DNA from: an uncultured Archangium sp.
GTDB taxonomy: Bacteria; Myxococcota; Myxococcia; Myxococcales; Myxococcaceae
DNA: 64,000 bases
NCBI GenBank assembly: GCA_903905455.1
Contig: CAIVGN010000173.1
Location: forward strand, 1-64,000
Reading direction: 5' to 3'
Part shown: piece after piece, positions 36,301-44,923 of the stretch
Numbering within the stretch: the first letter of the stretch is position 1
How the letters are laid out: the number at the start of each line of letters is the position of its first letter
Translations under genes and position numbers: made by a program
The notes under the pieces: model-generated
The model's database searches: none
Seen by the model: only the letters and a program-made list of their open reading frames with translations
Told to the model about the DNA's origin: nothing

Positions 36301-39300
36301 TTCAACGCCACCGCCGTGCCCAACGGCGCCACCGCCACGGGGTGGATGCGCTACGACACGGTCAACCCGGTCACCTGCAACGACAGCTTCGGCCTCCGGC
36401 TCCCGGCGATCAGCGGCGGCAGCGCGCTCGGCGCCGGTGTCACCCCCATCAACTACAGCCAGCTCTCTGGCGCGGCGCTCCTGCCGGGCACCACCTATTA
36501 CTTCTGCGCGCTCGCTTCGAACTCGGTGGGCACGGGCTTTGGCAGCGTCATCTCCGTCACCACGCCGCCCACCGCGCCGCTGGTCACCACCAACTCCGCC
36601 ACCAGCGTCACCGCCAGCAGCGCCACGCTCAACGGCACCACCGTGCCCCGCGGCGACGTGACCACCGGTTGGTTCCGCTACGACACCACCAACCCCGGCG
36701 GCTGCAACGACAGCTTCGGGTTCCGCGTGCCCTTCGCCGCCGGCACCGCGCTGGGCAGCGGCAACACCTCGGTGCCCTTCAGCCAGCCGCTGACCGGCCT
36801 CGCGCTCGCCACCACCTACTACTACTGCGCCATCTCGCAGAACTCGGTGGGCACCAGCTTCGGCGCCATGGCCAGCTTCGTCACCTCGCCCACCGCGCCG
36901 GCCGTCACCACGCTGGCGGCCACCAGCATCACCACCACCGCGGCCACCATGAACGCCTCGGTCACGCCCAACGGCTCGGCCACCACCGCCTGGGTGCGCT
37001 ACTCGACGACCAACCCCGGCACCTGCAGCGACACCTTCGGCACGCGCGCGCCCTCGTCGGGCGGCACCACCCTGGGTGCGGGCACCAGCGCCATCCCCTT
37101 CAGCATCACCCCCACCACGCTGACCCCCGGCGCGACGTACTACTTCTGCGCCATCGCCCAGAACGGCGCGGGCACGGGCTTCGGGGCGGTGCTCACCTTC
37201 ACCACCATCTCCACCCCGCCCACGCTCAACACCCTGGCCGCGACGGCCATCGGCGGCACGGTGGCCACGCTCAACGGCTCGGCCAACCCCAACGGTGACG
37301 CCACCACCACCTGGTTCCGCTACGCCACCTCGAGCCCCGGCACCTGCAACGACACCTTCGGTACCCGCGTGCCCGTGGCCGGCAACAACCTGGGCAACGG
37401 CATCTCGGCCGTGGCCTTCGCCGAGCCGCTCACCGGGCTCACCTCGGGCGCGACCTACTACTTCTGCGCCATCGCCCAGAACTCGCTGGGCACGGTGTTC
37501 GGCCTGGTGCTCTCGTTCTCCACCCCGCAGTCGCCCACGGTGGTGAGCAACGCCGCCTCGCCGGTGACCGCGACCTCGTCGACGCTCAACGGCACCGCGA
37601 CGCCCAACGGCACGTCGGCCACCGGCTGGTTCCGCTACGGCACCACCAACCCCACGGCCTGCGACGACACCTTCGGCACGCGCACCCCGGCCACCGGCGG
37701 CACCGCCCTGGGTTCGGGCACGCTCCCTCAGTCCTACGCGCAGGCGCTCTCGGGCCTGCAGCCGGGCACCACGTATTACTTCTGCGCGCTGGCCTCGAAC
37801 CTCGTGGGCACGTCCTTCGGGGCGCTCTTGAGCTTCACCACGCCGCCGTCCGCGCCCTCCATCGCCGCGGCGCCGGCGACCAACGTGGGCTCCACCACGG
37901 CCACCTTCAACGCCTCGGCGAACCCCAACGGCTCGGGGACCACGGGCTACTACCGCTACTCCACCACCAGCCCCGGCACCTGCAGCGACAGCTTCGGCAC
38001 GCGCGTGCCGGCCACCGGGGGCAGCAACCTCGGCGCGGGCACCTCGGTCACCGCGTTCCTCGAGAACGTCACCGGGCTCCTGCCGAACACCACGTATTAT
38101 TTCTGCCCCATCGCCGCGAACGCGGTGGGCACGTCGTTCGGCGGGGTGCAGTCGTTCATCACCACCGCGGCGCCCACGGTGCTCAGCGCGGCGGCCACGG
38201 TCATCACGTCGAGCGGCGCGACGCTCAACGGCTCGGCCAACCCCAACCGCGACGCGGCCACGGGCTGGTTCCGCTACTCGACGACCAACCCCGGCACCTG
38301 TGACGACACCTTCGGCACGCGCGCCCCGGCCACCGGCGGCACGGCGCTGGGCAACGGGAGCCTCGCCCTCGCCTACAGCCAGGCGCTGACCGGCCTGGCC
38401 CAGGGCACCACCTATTACTTCTGCGCCCTCGCGCAGAACGGCGTGGCCCTCTCGGCCGGCGCGGTGCTCTCCTTCACCACCACCAACGCGCCCACCCCGG
38501 TGACGGTCGCGGCCAGCGGCGTCACCGGCACCACGGCCACGCTCAACGGCAGCACCAACCCCAACGGCGCGACGGCCACCGCCTGGTTCCGCTACGCGAC
38601 GACCAACCCCACCACCTGCAACGACACCTTCGGCACGCGCACCCCGGCCACCGGCGGCACGGCCCTGGGCGCGGGCACCGCGGCCGTGGCGCACACCGCC
38701 GCGCTCACCACCCTGGTCGCGGGCACCACCTATTACTTCTGCGCCATCGCCTCGAATGCGGCGGGCACCAGTTTCGGCGCGGTGCTCTCCTTCACCACGC
38801 CCGGCGCGCCGACGGTCACCACCACCCCGGCCACCGCGCTGACCACCACCACCGCGACGCTCGAGGGCACGGCGAACCCAAACCTCGGCGCGGCCACCGG
38901 CTGGTTCCGCTACGCCACGGTGAACCCGGTCACCTGCAACGACACCTTCGGCACGCGCGCGCCGGCCACCCTCGGCACCACCCTGGGCAGCGGCAGCACG
39001 CCGGTCGCCTTCACCCAGCCCATCACCGGGCTCGTCCAGGGCACCACGTATTACTTCTGCGCCATCGCCAGCAACGCGGTGGGCACGCGCTTTGGCAGCC
39101 CGCTGAGCTTCACCACCCAGTCGGCGCCGGTGGTGGTCACCAGCGCGGTCACCACCCTGGGCAGCACCACCGTCACCCTCAACGGCACGGCCAACCCGCG
39201 CAGCGACGCGACCACCGGCTGGTTCCGCTACGCCACGGTGAACCCGGTCACCTGCAACGACACCTTCGGCACGCGCGCCCCGACGACGGGCGGCACCTCG

Positions 39301-42300
39301 CTGGGCGCGGGCGCCGTCGCGGCGCCGTACAGCCAGGGCCTCACCGGGCTCAGCCTCGGCACCACGTATTATTTCTGCGCGCTGGCCAGCAACGCCAACG
39401 GCACCTCGGTGGGCACGGTGCTCAGCTTCACCACCACCAACGTGCCCACGGTACTCACCTCGGCGGCCACGGCCATCGGCGGCACGGGCGCGACGCTCAA
39501 CGGCAGCGGCAACCCCAACGGTGACGCGGCGACGGGCTACTTCCGCTACGCCACCACCAGCCCCGGCACCTGCAACGACACCTTCGGCACGCGCAGCCCG
39601 GCGACCGGCGGCACCAACCTCGGCAGCGGCACCGCGGCGCTGGCCTTCTCGGCGGCGGTGACGGGCCTGAGCCCCACCACCACGTATTACTTCTGCGCGC
39701 TGGCCACGAACTCGGTGGGCACGTCGTTGGGCCTGGTGCAGACCTTCACCACGCCCACGGCCCCGGCGGTGACCACCACGGCGGCGAGCCTGGTGCTCTC
39801 CACCACGGCGACGCTCAACGGGAGCACCAACCCCAACGGCCTGACCGCCACCGCGTGGTTCCGCTACTCGGCGACGGATCCCGGCGTGTGCAACGACACC
39901 TTCGGCACGCGCGCGCCGCTGACCCTCGGCACGGCCCTGGGCGCGGGCAGCGCGGCGGTGGTCCACAGCCAGGCCCTCACCGGGCTGGTCTCGGGCACCA
40001 CGTATTACTTCTGCGCCATCGCCTCGAACTCGGCGGGCACCTCGGTGGGCGGGCTGTTGAGCTTCACCACCCCGGGCGCTCCGGTGACCACCACCACCGC
40101 GGCCACGGCAGTGACCAGCGCGGCGGTGACCCTCAACGGCACGGCGAACCCGGCGGGCAGCGCCACCACGGCCTTCTTCCGCTACAGCACGGTGAACCCT
40201 GTGACCTGCAACAACACCTTCGGCACGCGCTTCCCGGCGACGGGCGGCACGGCCCTGACGGCCACCTTCACCAGCTCGCCCTTCTTCGAGAACCTCACCG
40301 GGCTCGCGGCGGCGACGACGTATTACTCCTGCGCGTTGGCGACCAACGCGTTCGGCACCACCTTCGGCGCGGTGCTCAGCTTCACCACGGCGGCGGGCCC
40401 CGCGGTGGCCACGTCGGCGGCCTCGGCAGTGACCAGCACCACGGCGACGCTCAACGGCTCGGCGTCCCCGCGCGGGTTGGCGGCCACCGGCTGGTACCGC
40501 TACGCGACGGTGAACCCCGTCACCTGCAACGACGCCTTCGGCACGCGCGTGCCGGCCACCGGCGGCACCTCGCTGGGCGCGGGCACCACGGCGGTGGGCT
40601 TCGTGGAGAACCTCACCGGGTTGACCCCGGGCACCACCTATTACTTCTGCGCGGTGGCCTCGAACTCCGCGGGCACCTCGACGGGCACGGTGGAGCTCTT
40701 CACCACCCCCGGCCCGCCGAACATGGTGAGCCTCGCGGCGACGGCGGTGAGCTCCACCGGCGGCACGCTCAACGGCGCGGGCACGCCCAACGGGGCGGCC
40801 ACCACCGGCTGGTTCCGCTACGCCACCACCAACCCCGGCCTGTGTGACGACGTCTTCGGTACCCGCACCCCGGCGACGGGCGGCACGGCCCTGGGCAGCA
40901 CCAACACCGCGACGCCGTACGCGCAGGCGCTGACGGGCCTGGTGCCCGGCACCACGTATTTCTTCTGCGCCCTGGGCAGCAACGTCAACGGCGCGCGGCA
41001 GGGCACGGTGCTCAGCTTCACCACCCCGGCGGCGCCGGTGGTGACCACGGTGGCGGCCTCGGCCGTCGCCGGCACCTCGGCCACGCTCAACGGCACGGCC
41101 AACCCCAACGCCTCGGCGAGCACCGGCTGGTTCCGCTACGCCAGCACCAGCCCCGGCGCGACCTGCAACGACACCTTCGGCACGCGCATGCCGGCCACTG
41201 GCGGCACGGCCCTGGGCGCGGGCATCACCGCCGCCGCCTACACCCAGCCGCTCACCGGGCTCACCCCCGGCGCGACGTATTACTTCTGCGCGCTGGCGAG
41301 CAACGCGGTGGGCACGGCCTTCGGCCTGCCCCTGAGCTTCACGGTGCCCGCGGCGGTACCGGTGGTCACCACCGCGGCGCCGACGTTGATCAGCGGCGTG
41401 GGCGCGACGCTCAACGGCACGGCGAACCCGGGCGGCGCGACGGCGACGGGCTGGTTCCGCTTCTCCACCACGAGCCCCGGCACCTGCAATGACACCTTCG
41501 GCACCCGCGCCCCGGCGACGGGCGGCAGCGCGCTGGGCGCGGGCACCACGGCGGCGAACTACGCGCAGGCCGCGACGGGCCTGAGCCCGGGCACGACCTA
41601 CTTCGTGTGCGCGGTGGCCTCGAACTCGGCGGGCACGGGCTTCGGGCCGGTGCAGACCTTCGTCACCCCGGGCTTGCCGGTGGTGGCGACCTCGCTGGCC
41701 TCCGCGGTCGGGGGGAGCACGGCCACGCTGAACGGCAGCGTCAACCCCAATGGGGCGGCGGCCACGGGCTGGTTCCGCTACGCGACGACGAGCCCCGGCA
41801 GTTGCAACGACACCTTCGGCACGCGCGCGCCCACCACGGGCGGGCTGGCCGTCGGCGCGGGCACCACGGCGGCGCCGCTGACCGTCAACGCGCTGGGCCT
41901 CACGCCGGGCACCACCTACTACTACTGCGCCATCGCCTCGAACGTGGTGGGCAGCGCGGTGGGCACGGTGCAGACCTTCCGCACCTCGGCGGCCCCGGCG
42001 GTGATGACGTCTTCGGCGTCGAACGTGGCGGGCGCCCTGGCCACGCTCAACGGCGCGGGCACGCCCAACGGCGCGGCGACCACCGGCTACTTCAGGTACG
42101 CGACGACGAGCCCCGGCGCCTGCAACGACACCTTCGGCACGCGCGCCCCGGCGACGGGCGGCAGCGCGCTGGGCAGCGGGATGAGCCCGGTGAGCTTCGC
42201 GCAGGCGGTCTCCGGGCTGCTCCCGGGGCAGACGTATTACTTCTGCGCCATCGGCTCGAACGCGGTGGGCACGGCGTTGGGCGAGGTGTTGTCCTTCTCG

Positions 42301-43032
42301 GTGGTGGCGCCGCCTCCGACGGTGACCACGCTGCCGGCGACGGACCTCGCCACGCGCGACAGCACCTTCAACGGCCGCGCGAACCCGCGGGGCACGTTGG
42401 CCGAGGGCTGGTTCCGCTACAGCACCACGGCGCCTTCGATGTGTGACGACACCTTCGGCACGCGCGTGCCGGCGACGGGGGGCACGCCGCTGGGCTCGGG
42501 CACCGTCGACGCCCCGTGGAGCGCGGCCATCACCGGCCTCAAGCCGGGCACGAAGTACTCCGTGTGCGCGGTGGCCTCGAACCAGGGCGGTGCGTCGTTC
42601 GGCGCGGTCGAGACGTTCACCACGGCGGTCACCATCCCCACGGTGCGCACCGGCGCCTCCACCATCGACAGCACGGACGTGACGATGAACGGCACGGCGA
42701 ACACCAACGGCATGGCGGGCAAGGGCTGGTTCCAGGTCACGCCGGATCGCCCCATCGTGTGCACCGCGAGCATCGGGCAGCGCTTCCCGCCCGAGGGCCT
42801 GCCGCTGGCCGACGTCGACGGCGACGTTGCGCTCAAGCACACCATGACCGTGCCGGTGGGCGCGTTCTTCTACTGCGCGGCGGTGGAGACCCCCGGTGGC
42901 CTGGTGTTCGGCGACGTGCAGACCTTCAAGCGCGAGGAAGCGGCGACGGGTTGCGGGTGCTCCAGCGGTGGCGAGCTGGGGTTGCTGGCGCTCGGGCTGC
43001 TGTGGTTCGCGCGCCGGCGTCGCCAGGCCTGA
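33316..43032 (+). CDS. Giant surface protein of 30 tandem Cys-paired repeats with MYXO-CTERM tail (3238 aa)
   Basis: A signal peptide (MRQLRSLFALMLLSATAFA) is followed by 29 full repeats of about 105-107 residues and one degenerate final repeat. Each starts like PTVTTTAATGV, has ATLNGTANPNG and TGWFRYATTNP, then a first Cys in CNDTFGTR. A GGTALGAG turn and a second Cys in GTTYYFCAIASN follow, then FGAVLSFTTP. The pattern resembles fibronectin type III-like beta sandwiches, with one potential disulfide each. The C-terminus is a MYXO-CTERM tail (TGCGCSSGGELGLLALGLLW then RRRR), which directs surface anchoring in Myxococcota. A rod about 30 domains long would suit adhesion or cell-cell contact (inference). 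No catalytic domain is present. Confidence 0.93.
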   Translation: MRQLRSLFALMLLSATAFAAAPTATTTAATSVTATSALLNGSGNPGSEATIGWFRMGTTSPGACNDTFGTRVPSSSGTSLGAGAVAATYSVSATGLLPGTTYFYCAITQNPSGTALGGLLTLTTPALAPTVATSSATVVTSFSVTLNGTGIPNGSASTGFFRYSTVSPGVCNNTFGTRAPLTLGTDLGNGNASVPYSEVVSGLQAGVTYYYCAIATNGVGTAFGNLLQFTTLVAAPAVLTTAATFITGTSANLNGTVNPNGASTVGWFRLASSDPGSCSDAFGTRVPASGGTALGAGSVNTTYAQSAALNPGTTYYACAISQNSEGVTLGALVSFITPDVPTVSTSAVTSLTATSVTLNGAATPNRDSTTGWFRYSTLNPGTCNDSFGSRAPVSSGTGLGAGTVPVGFTQSVTGLTPGTTYFYCAIASNTVGTGFGSLLTFTTPATAPLVSTNTITLITGTTATLNGTAIPRGDVATGFFRYSTVSPGTCNDTFGTRAPASGGTNLGSGNGSIAYLEPLTGLTAGTTYYVCAIATNSVGTGFGSPSTFTTPAVPTVTTTAASGVYGNGAQLNGFANPNLGTTTGYFRYATTNPGTCDDVFGTRTPTTGGTSLGAGSGAVSYAASLGTLNPGVTYYFCAIASNLVGTGFGSVMSFTTPALPSMTTLGPSPITAVSATLNGTGNPNGASTTGYFRYSTTNPMLCDDFFGTRYPAAGGVVLGALNAPVSFNQALTGLVPGTTYYVCAIGQNSVGTGFGSVLTFATPPTAPLVITNSVSVITGTTATLNGQANPRGAASTGWFRYSTSNPGVCDDVFGTRAPATGGTALGTSNTYQPSAESLVSLTPGTTYYYCALASNSMGTSVGSVGSFVTPNIPAVTTTAATGVGGTFATLNGTGNPNNATATGWFRYATSNPGTCDDVFGTRTPASGGTNLGAGTSPVAYTSSVGGLTPGTTYYFCAISQNLVGTGFGSILSFVTPAIPTVTTVAPTLLTATSTTFNATAVPNGATATGWMRYDTVNPVTCNDSFGLRLPAISGGSALGAGVTPINYSQLSGAALLPGTTYYFCALASNSVGTGFGSVISVTTPPTAPLVTTNSATSVTASSATLNGTTVPRGDVTTGWFRYDTTNPGGCNDSFGFRVPFAAGTALGSGNTSVPFSQPLTGLALATTYYYCAISQNSVGTSFGAMASFVTSPTAPAVTTLAATSITTTAATMNASVTPNGSATTAWVRYSTTNPGTCSDTFGTRAPSSGGTTLGAGTSAIPFSITPTTLTPGATYYFCAIAQNGAGTGFGAVLTFTTISTPPTLNTLAATAIGGTVATLNGSANPNGDATTTWFRYATSSPGTCNDTFGTRVPVAGNNLGNGISAVAFAEPLTGLTSGATYYFCAIAQNSLGTVFGLVLSFSTPQSPTVVSNAASPVTATSSTLNGTATPNGTSATGWFRYGTTNPTACDDTFGTRTPATGGTALGSGTLPQSYAQALSGLQPGTTYYFCALASNLVGTSFGALLSFTTPPSAPSIAAAPATNVGSTTATFNASANPNGSGTTGYYRYSTTSPGTCSDSFGTRVPATGGSNLGAGTSVTAFLENVTGLLPNTTYYFCPIAANAVGTSFGGVQSFITTAAPTVLSAAATVITSSGATLNGSANPNRDAATGWFRYSTTNPGTCDDTFGTRAPATGGTALGNGSLALAYSQALTGLAQGTTYYFCALAQNGVALSAGAVLSFTTTNAPTPVTVAASGVTGTTATLNGSTNPNGATATAWFRYATTNPTTCNDTFGTRTPATGGTALGAGTAAVAHTAALTTLVAGTTYYFCAIASNAAGTSFGAVLSFTTPGAPTVTTTPATALTTTTATLEGTANPNLGAATGWFRYATVNPVTCNDTFGTRAPATLGTTLGSGSTPVAFTQPITGLVQGTTYYFCAIASNAVGTRFGSPLSFTTQSAPVVVTSAVTTLGSTTVTLNGTANPRSDATTGWFRYATVNPVTCNDTFGTRAPTTGGTSLGAGAVAAPYSQGLTGLSLGTTYYFCALASNANGTSVGTVLSFTTTNVPTVLTSAATAIGGTGATLNGSGNPNGDAATGYFRYATTSPGTCNDTFGTRSPATGGTNLGSGTAALAFSAAVTGLSPTTTYYFCALATNSVGTSLGLVQTFTTPTAPAVTTTAASLVLSTTATLNGSTNPNGLTATAWFRYSATDPGVCNDTFGTRAPLTLGTALGAGSAAVVHSQALTGLVSGTTYYFCAIASNSAGTSVGGLLSFTTPGAPVTTTTAATAVTSAAVTLNGTANPAGSATTAFFRYSTVNPVTCNNTFGTRFPATGGTALTATFTSSPFFENLTGLAAATTYYSCALATNAFGTTFGAVLSFTTAAGPAVATSAASAVTSTTATLNGSASPRGLAATGWYRYATVNPVTCNDAFGTRVPATGGTSLGAGTTAVGFVENLTGLTPGTTYYFCAVASNSAGTSTGTVELFTTPGPPNMVSLAATAVSSTGGTLNGAGTPNGAATTGWFRYATTNPGLCDDVFGTRTPATGGTALGSTNTATPYAQALTGLVPGTTYFFCALGSNVNGARQGTVLSFTTPAAPVVTTVAASAVAGTSATLNGTANPNASASTGWFRYASTSPGATCNDTFGTRMPATGGTALGAGITAAAYTQPLTGLTPGATYYFCALASNAVGTAFGLPLSFTVPAAVPVVTTAAPTLISGVGATLNGTANPGGATATGWFRFSTTSPGTCNDTFGTRAPATGGSALGAGTTAANYAQAATGLSPGTTYFVCAVASNSAGTGFGPVQTFVTPGLPVVATSLASAVGGSTATLNGSVNPNGAAATGWFRYATTSPGSCNDTFGTRAPTTGGLAVGAGTTAAPLTVNALGLTPGTTYYYCAIASNVVGSAVGTVQTFRTSAAPAVMTSSASNVAGALATLNGAGTPNGAATTGYFRYATTSPGACNDTFGTRAPATGGSALGSGMSPVSFAQAVSGLLPGQTYYFCAIGSNAVGTALGEVLSFSVVAPPPTVTTLPATDLATRDSTFNGRANPRGTLAEGWFRYSTTAPSMCDDTFGTRVPATGGTPLGSGTVDAPWSAAITGLKPGTKYSVCAVASNQGGASFGAVETFTTAVTIPTVRTGASTIDSTDVTMNGTANTNGMAGKGWFQVTPDRPIVCTASIGQRFPPEGLPLADVDGDVALKHTMTVPVGAFFYCAAVETPGGLVFGDVQTFKREEAATGCGCSSGGELGLLALGLLWFARRRRQA
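33385..42936 (+). repeat. 30 tandem repeats of about 318 bases
   Basis: The repeat unit matches the protein repeat. Conserved nucleotide cores such as GACACCTTCGGCACGCG and GGCACCACCTATTACTTCTG recur in nearly every copy. Central copies (about 35 kb to 42 kb) are the most alike, while the first copies and the last are more diverged, as expected when unequal recombination homogenises the middle. Confidence 0.92.
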
Positions 43033-43064
43033 GCTGAACGATGCGAGGGTGGTCTCCGGCACGC

Positions 43065-43574
43065 ATGGACGCGACCTTCCGCATCGACACGCTCCCGCTC
43101 GGGTTGCCGAGCGGGCTGGGGCTGTCCCGGCTGCCGGGCTACGAGCCGGGGACGCTGGGGCGTGACGTCGAGCACGTCCACGCGAGCGGCTTCCGGATGG
43201 TGGTGTCGCTGGTGGACACGAAGGAGCTGCACTGGCTGCCGGGGCTCGATGACGCGCAGACGGGGCTCTTTGCGGTGCTTCGGGCGCGGGGGCTGACGCA
43301 CCTTCACTTTCCGATTCGCAACCTCGGCGTTCCGGAAGACGCGCAGGCGCTGGTGCCGGTCATCGATGCGGTGCTCACGTCGCTTCGCGAAGGCCAGCCG
43401 GTGCTGGTGCACTGCATGGCGGGGCTGGGGCGCACGGGGTTGTTCGCGGCGTGTTGCCTGCGGCGCCTGGGCGTCGGCGCGTCGGAGGCGCTGCGGGTGG
43501 TGCGCACGGCGCGGCCGGGCACGGTGGAGACGCCGGAGCAGGAGCTCTTCGTGGCGCGCTTCGAGGCGCGCTGA
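43065..43574 (+). CDS. Dual-specificity / tyrosine phosphatase
   Basis: This 169-aa protein has the Cys-dependent phosphatase loop VHCMAGLGRTGLFAACCLRR (HCxxGxxRTG, Cys near residue 118 and Arg six residues later). The overall order, with MVVSLVDTKEL and LHFPIRNLGVP before the loop, matches CDKN3/DSP-like phosphatases. The segment that usually reads PIxD, supplying the general acid, reads PIRN here, so activity may rely on another acid such as the Glu-Asp after GVP. Its last codon overlaps the next gene. Cytosolic. Confidence 0.85.
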   Translation: MDATFRIDTLPLGLPSGLGLSRLPGYEPGTLGRDVEHVHASGFRMVVSLVDTKELHWLPGLDDAQTGLFAVLRARGLTHLHFPIRNLGVPEDAQALVPVIDAVLTSLREGQPVLVHCMAGLGRTGLFAACCLRRLGVGASEALRVVRTARPGTVETPEQELFVARFEAR

Positions 43575-44524
43575 AGTTCACGCTCCGTGTTCTCTTCGCG
43601 CGCAGGACCGGGCTGCGCCTGCTGCTCGTCGTCCCCTTCCTCGCGGCGGGTGGTGCGCGCAGTCCGTCATCCGCTGACGGTGGGTTGCGGTCGTGCCCGA
43701 GCGCAGCCGGCGGCACCTGCTTCCTGCTGACGCCCCACGAGACGGGCCTTTCGGGCGAGGGCGCGGACGTCGACCAGTACGCGCTGCGGCCCGCGGGTGG
43801 TGCGCGGGGGCGGCTGCTGGTGTTCCTCAACGGCAGCGGGGGCTCGCCCGAGGGTGGCGCGCGCGGGGTGCAGGACTCCTGGTACGGCGTGGCGCGCGCC
43901 GAGGGTCTGCACGTGCTGGGCGTGAGCTACCGCAGCGGCGCGGCGGTGGGGGCCCTGTGCCGCGGGAACGACGCGTGCTTCGAGCCCACCCGGGTGACGC
44001 AGCTCACGGGCGTGTTCCAGCCCGGCGCCGCGAGCGAACTGCGCGACGTGGTGACCGACGAAGGCATCGAGGTGCGCCTCGCGTCCGCGTTGCGGGTGCT
44101 GGCCGAGCGCGATCCCGACGGCGGCTGGAGCGACTTCGTGGAGACCGACGGCGGCGTGCAGTGGGCGCGGCTCTTCGTGTCTGGGCATTCCCAGGGGGGA
44201 GGGCACGCGGCGCTGCTGGGCAAGCGCCACGCCGTGGAGCGGGTGCTGATGCTGGCCTCACCGTGCGACGCGCTGACCGACGGGACGCCCGCATCCTGGC
44301 TCCGTGACTCGATGGGCTGGGCCACCGCGCCGGCGACGCAGTTCTTCGGGCTCTGGAGCCAGGGCGACCAGACGTGCCCCGCGGCGCCGGCCAACTGGCA
44401 ACGCATGGGCCTGCCCGAGGCGGCGCGAGACTCAGTTGCGCTGCAGTGTGCGGGGGAGACTGAGCACGGGGCGCCGCTGGCCTGCACCAACAACGGCGAG
44501 CGGTGGAAGGTGATGTTCCGCTGA
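43571..44524 (+). CDS. Exported alpha/beta hydrolase, non-standard start
   Basis: The coding frame shows a signal-like N-terminus (RTGLRLLLVVPFLAAGG) and an alpha/beta-hydrolase core. It contains LLVFLNGSGGSPEGG, the nucleophile GHSQGGGHAALLG and possible acid and His residues in LWSQGDQTC and GETEHGAPL. There is no ATG, GTG or TTG in frame between the end of the phosphatase and the signal segment. The most suitable codon is the CTG at 43571, overlapping the phosphatase stop as CTGA. Translation could be coupled. Alternatively the start lies far upstream in frame with a poor leader, or a base is wrong. The hydrolase itself is clear; substrate unknown. Confidence 0.75.
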   Translation: MKFTLRVLFARRTGLRLLLVVPFLAAGGARSPSSADGGLRSCPSAAGGTCFLLTPHETGLSGEGADVDQYALRPAGGARGRLLVFLNGSGGSPEGGARGVQDSWYGVARAEGLHVLGVSYRSGAAVGALCRGNDACFEPTRVTQLTGVFQPGAASELRDVVTDEGIEVRLASALRVLAERDPDGGWSDFVETDGGVQWARLFVSGHSQGGGHAALLGKRHAVERVLMLASPCDALTDGTPASWLRDSMGWATAPATQFFGLWSQGDQTCPAAPANWQRMGLPEAARDSVALQCAGETEHGAPLACTNNGERWKVMFR

Positions 44525-44923
44525 GGTCACCTCAGGTGGTCGAGGCCATCGCTGGCTCAGGCTGCCCGTCCATTCGACCTCTGCGAGATCGGCGCTCACC
44601 GGCTCAAGGGTGCGGCGTGACCGACGCGGAGTTCGATGAGCGCCAGCGCGAGGGCGGGGACGACGCATCGGCCACCTATGACGAAATGTCGGTCGGCACG
44701 GCGTTGCGCTCCGAATTCCAGCGCCGCACTGCCTGAAGAGGGCGCAGGGCTTCGGAACTGAAGTGGCCGCGGAGCCCGCACCCGAAGCTCCGTCGCCTCC
44801 GGGGGTGACCTGCATTTTGTCATAGGTGCTCGAACCACCCGGCCCAGGGCGGCTGCTCGCTTCGGAGGCTCGCGTCACAGGGCCTCGAGCGGATACAACC
44901 GCGGATTCCCCGAAAGGTTGCCC
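44525..44923. other. Region without a convincing gene; contains a 16-bp inverted repeat
   Basis: This stretch of 399 bases holds no gene I can support. A 39-codon frame from a GTG at 44616 (VTDAEFDERQREGGDDASAT and so on) ends at 44735 and could be a gene remnant. Inverted repeats CACCTATGACGAAATG (44673-44688) and CATTTTGTCATAGGTG (44813-44828) are complementary at 15 of 16 positions. Confidence 0.5.

Noticed and set aside
33316-43032. CRISPR or satellite interpretation of the 10-kb repeat array
   Set aside because: The period is about 318 bases, in frame, with protein-level conservation and variable third positions. It codes protein.
32521-43062. A continuous minus-strand frame of more than 3500 codons antisense to the giant repeat gene
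   Set aside because: Only its last 233 codons code a recognisable hydrolase. The rest is Arg/Ala/Gly-rich with no domain, and follows from the repeated high-GC codons of the plus-strand gene. Signal peptide, repeats and MYXO-CTERM are all on the plus strand.
44616-44735. 39-codon plus-strand gene
   Set aside because: A weak ribosome site, no homology I can see and a position overlapping an inverted repeat make it more likely a remnant.
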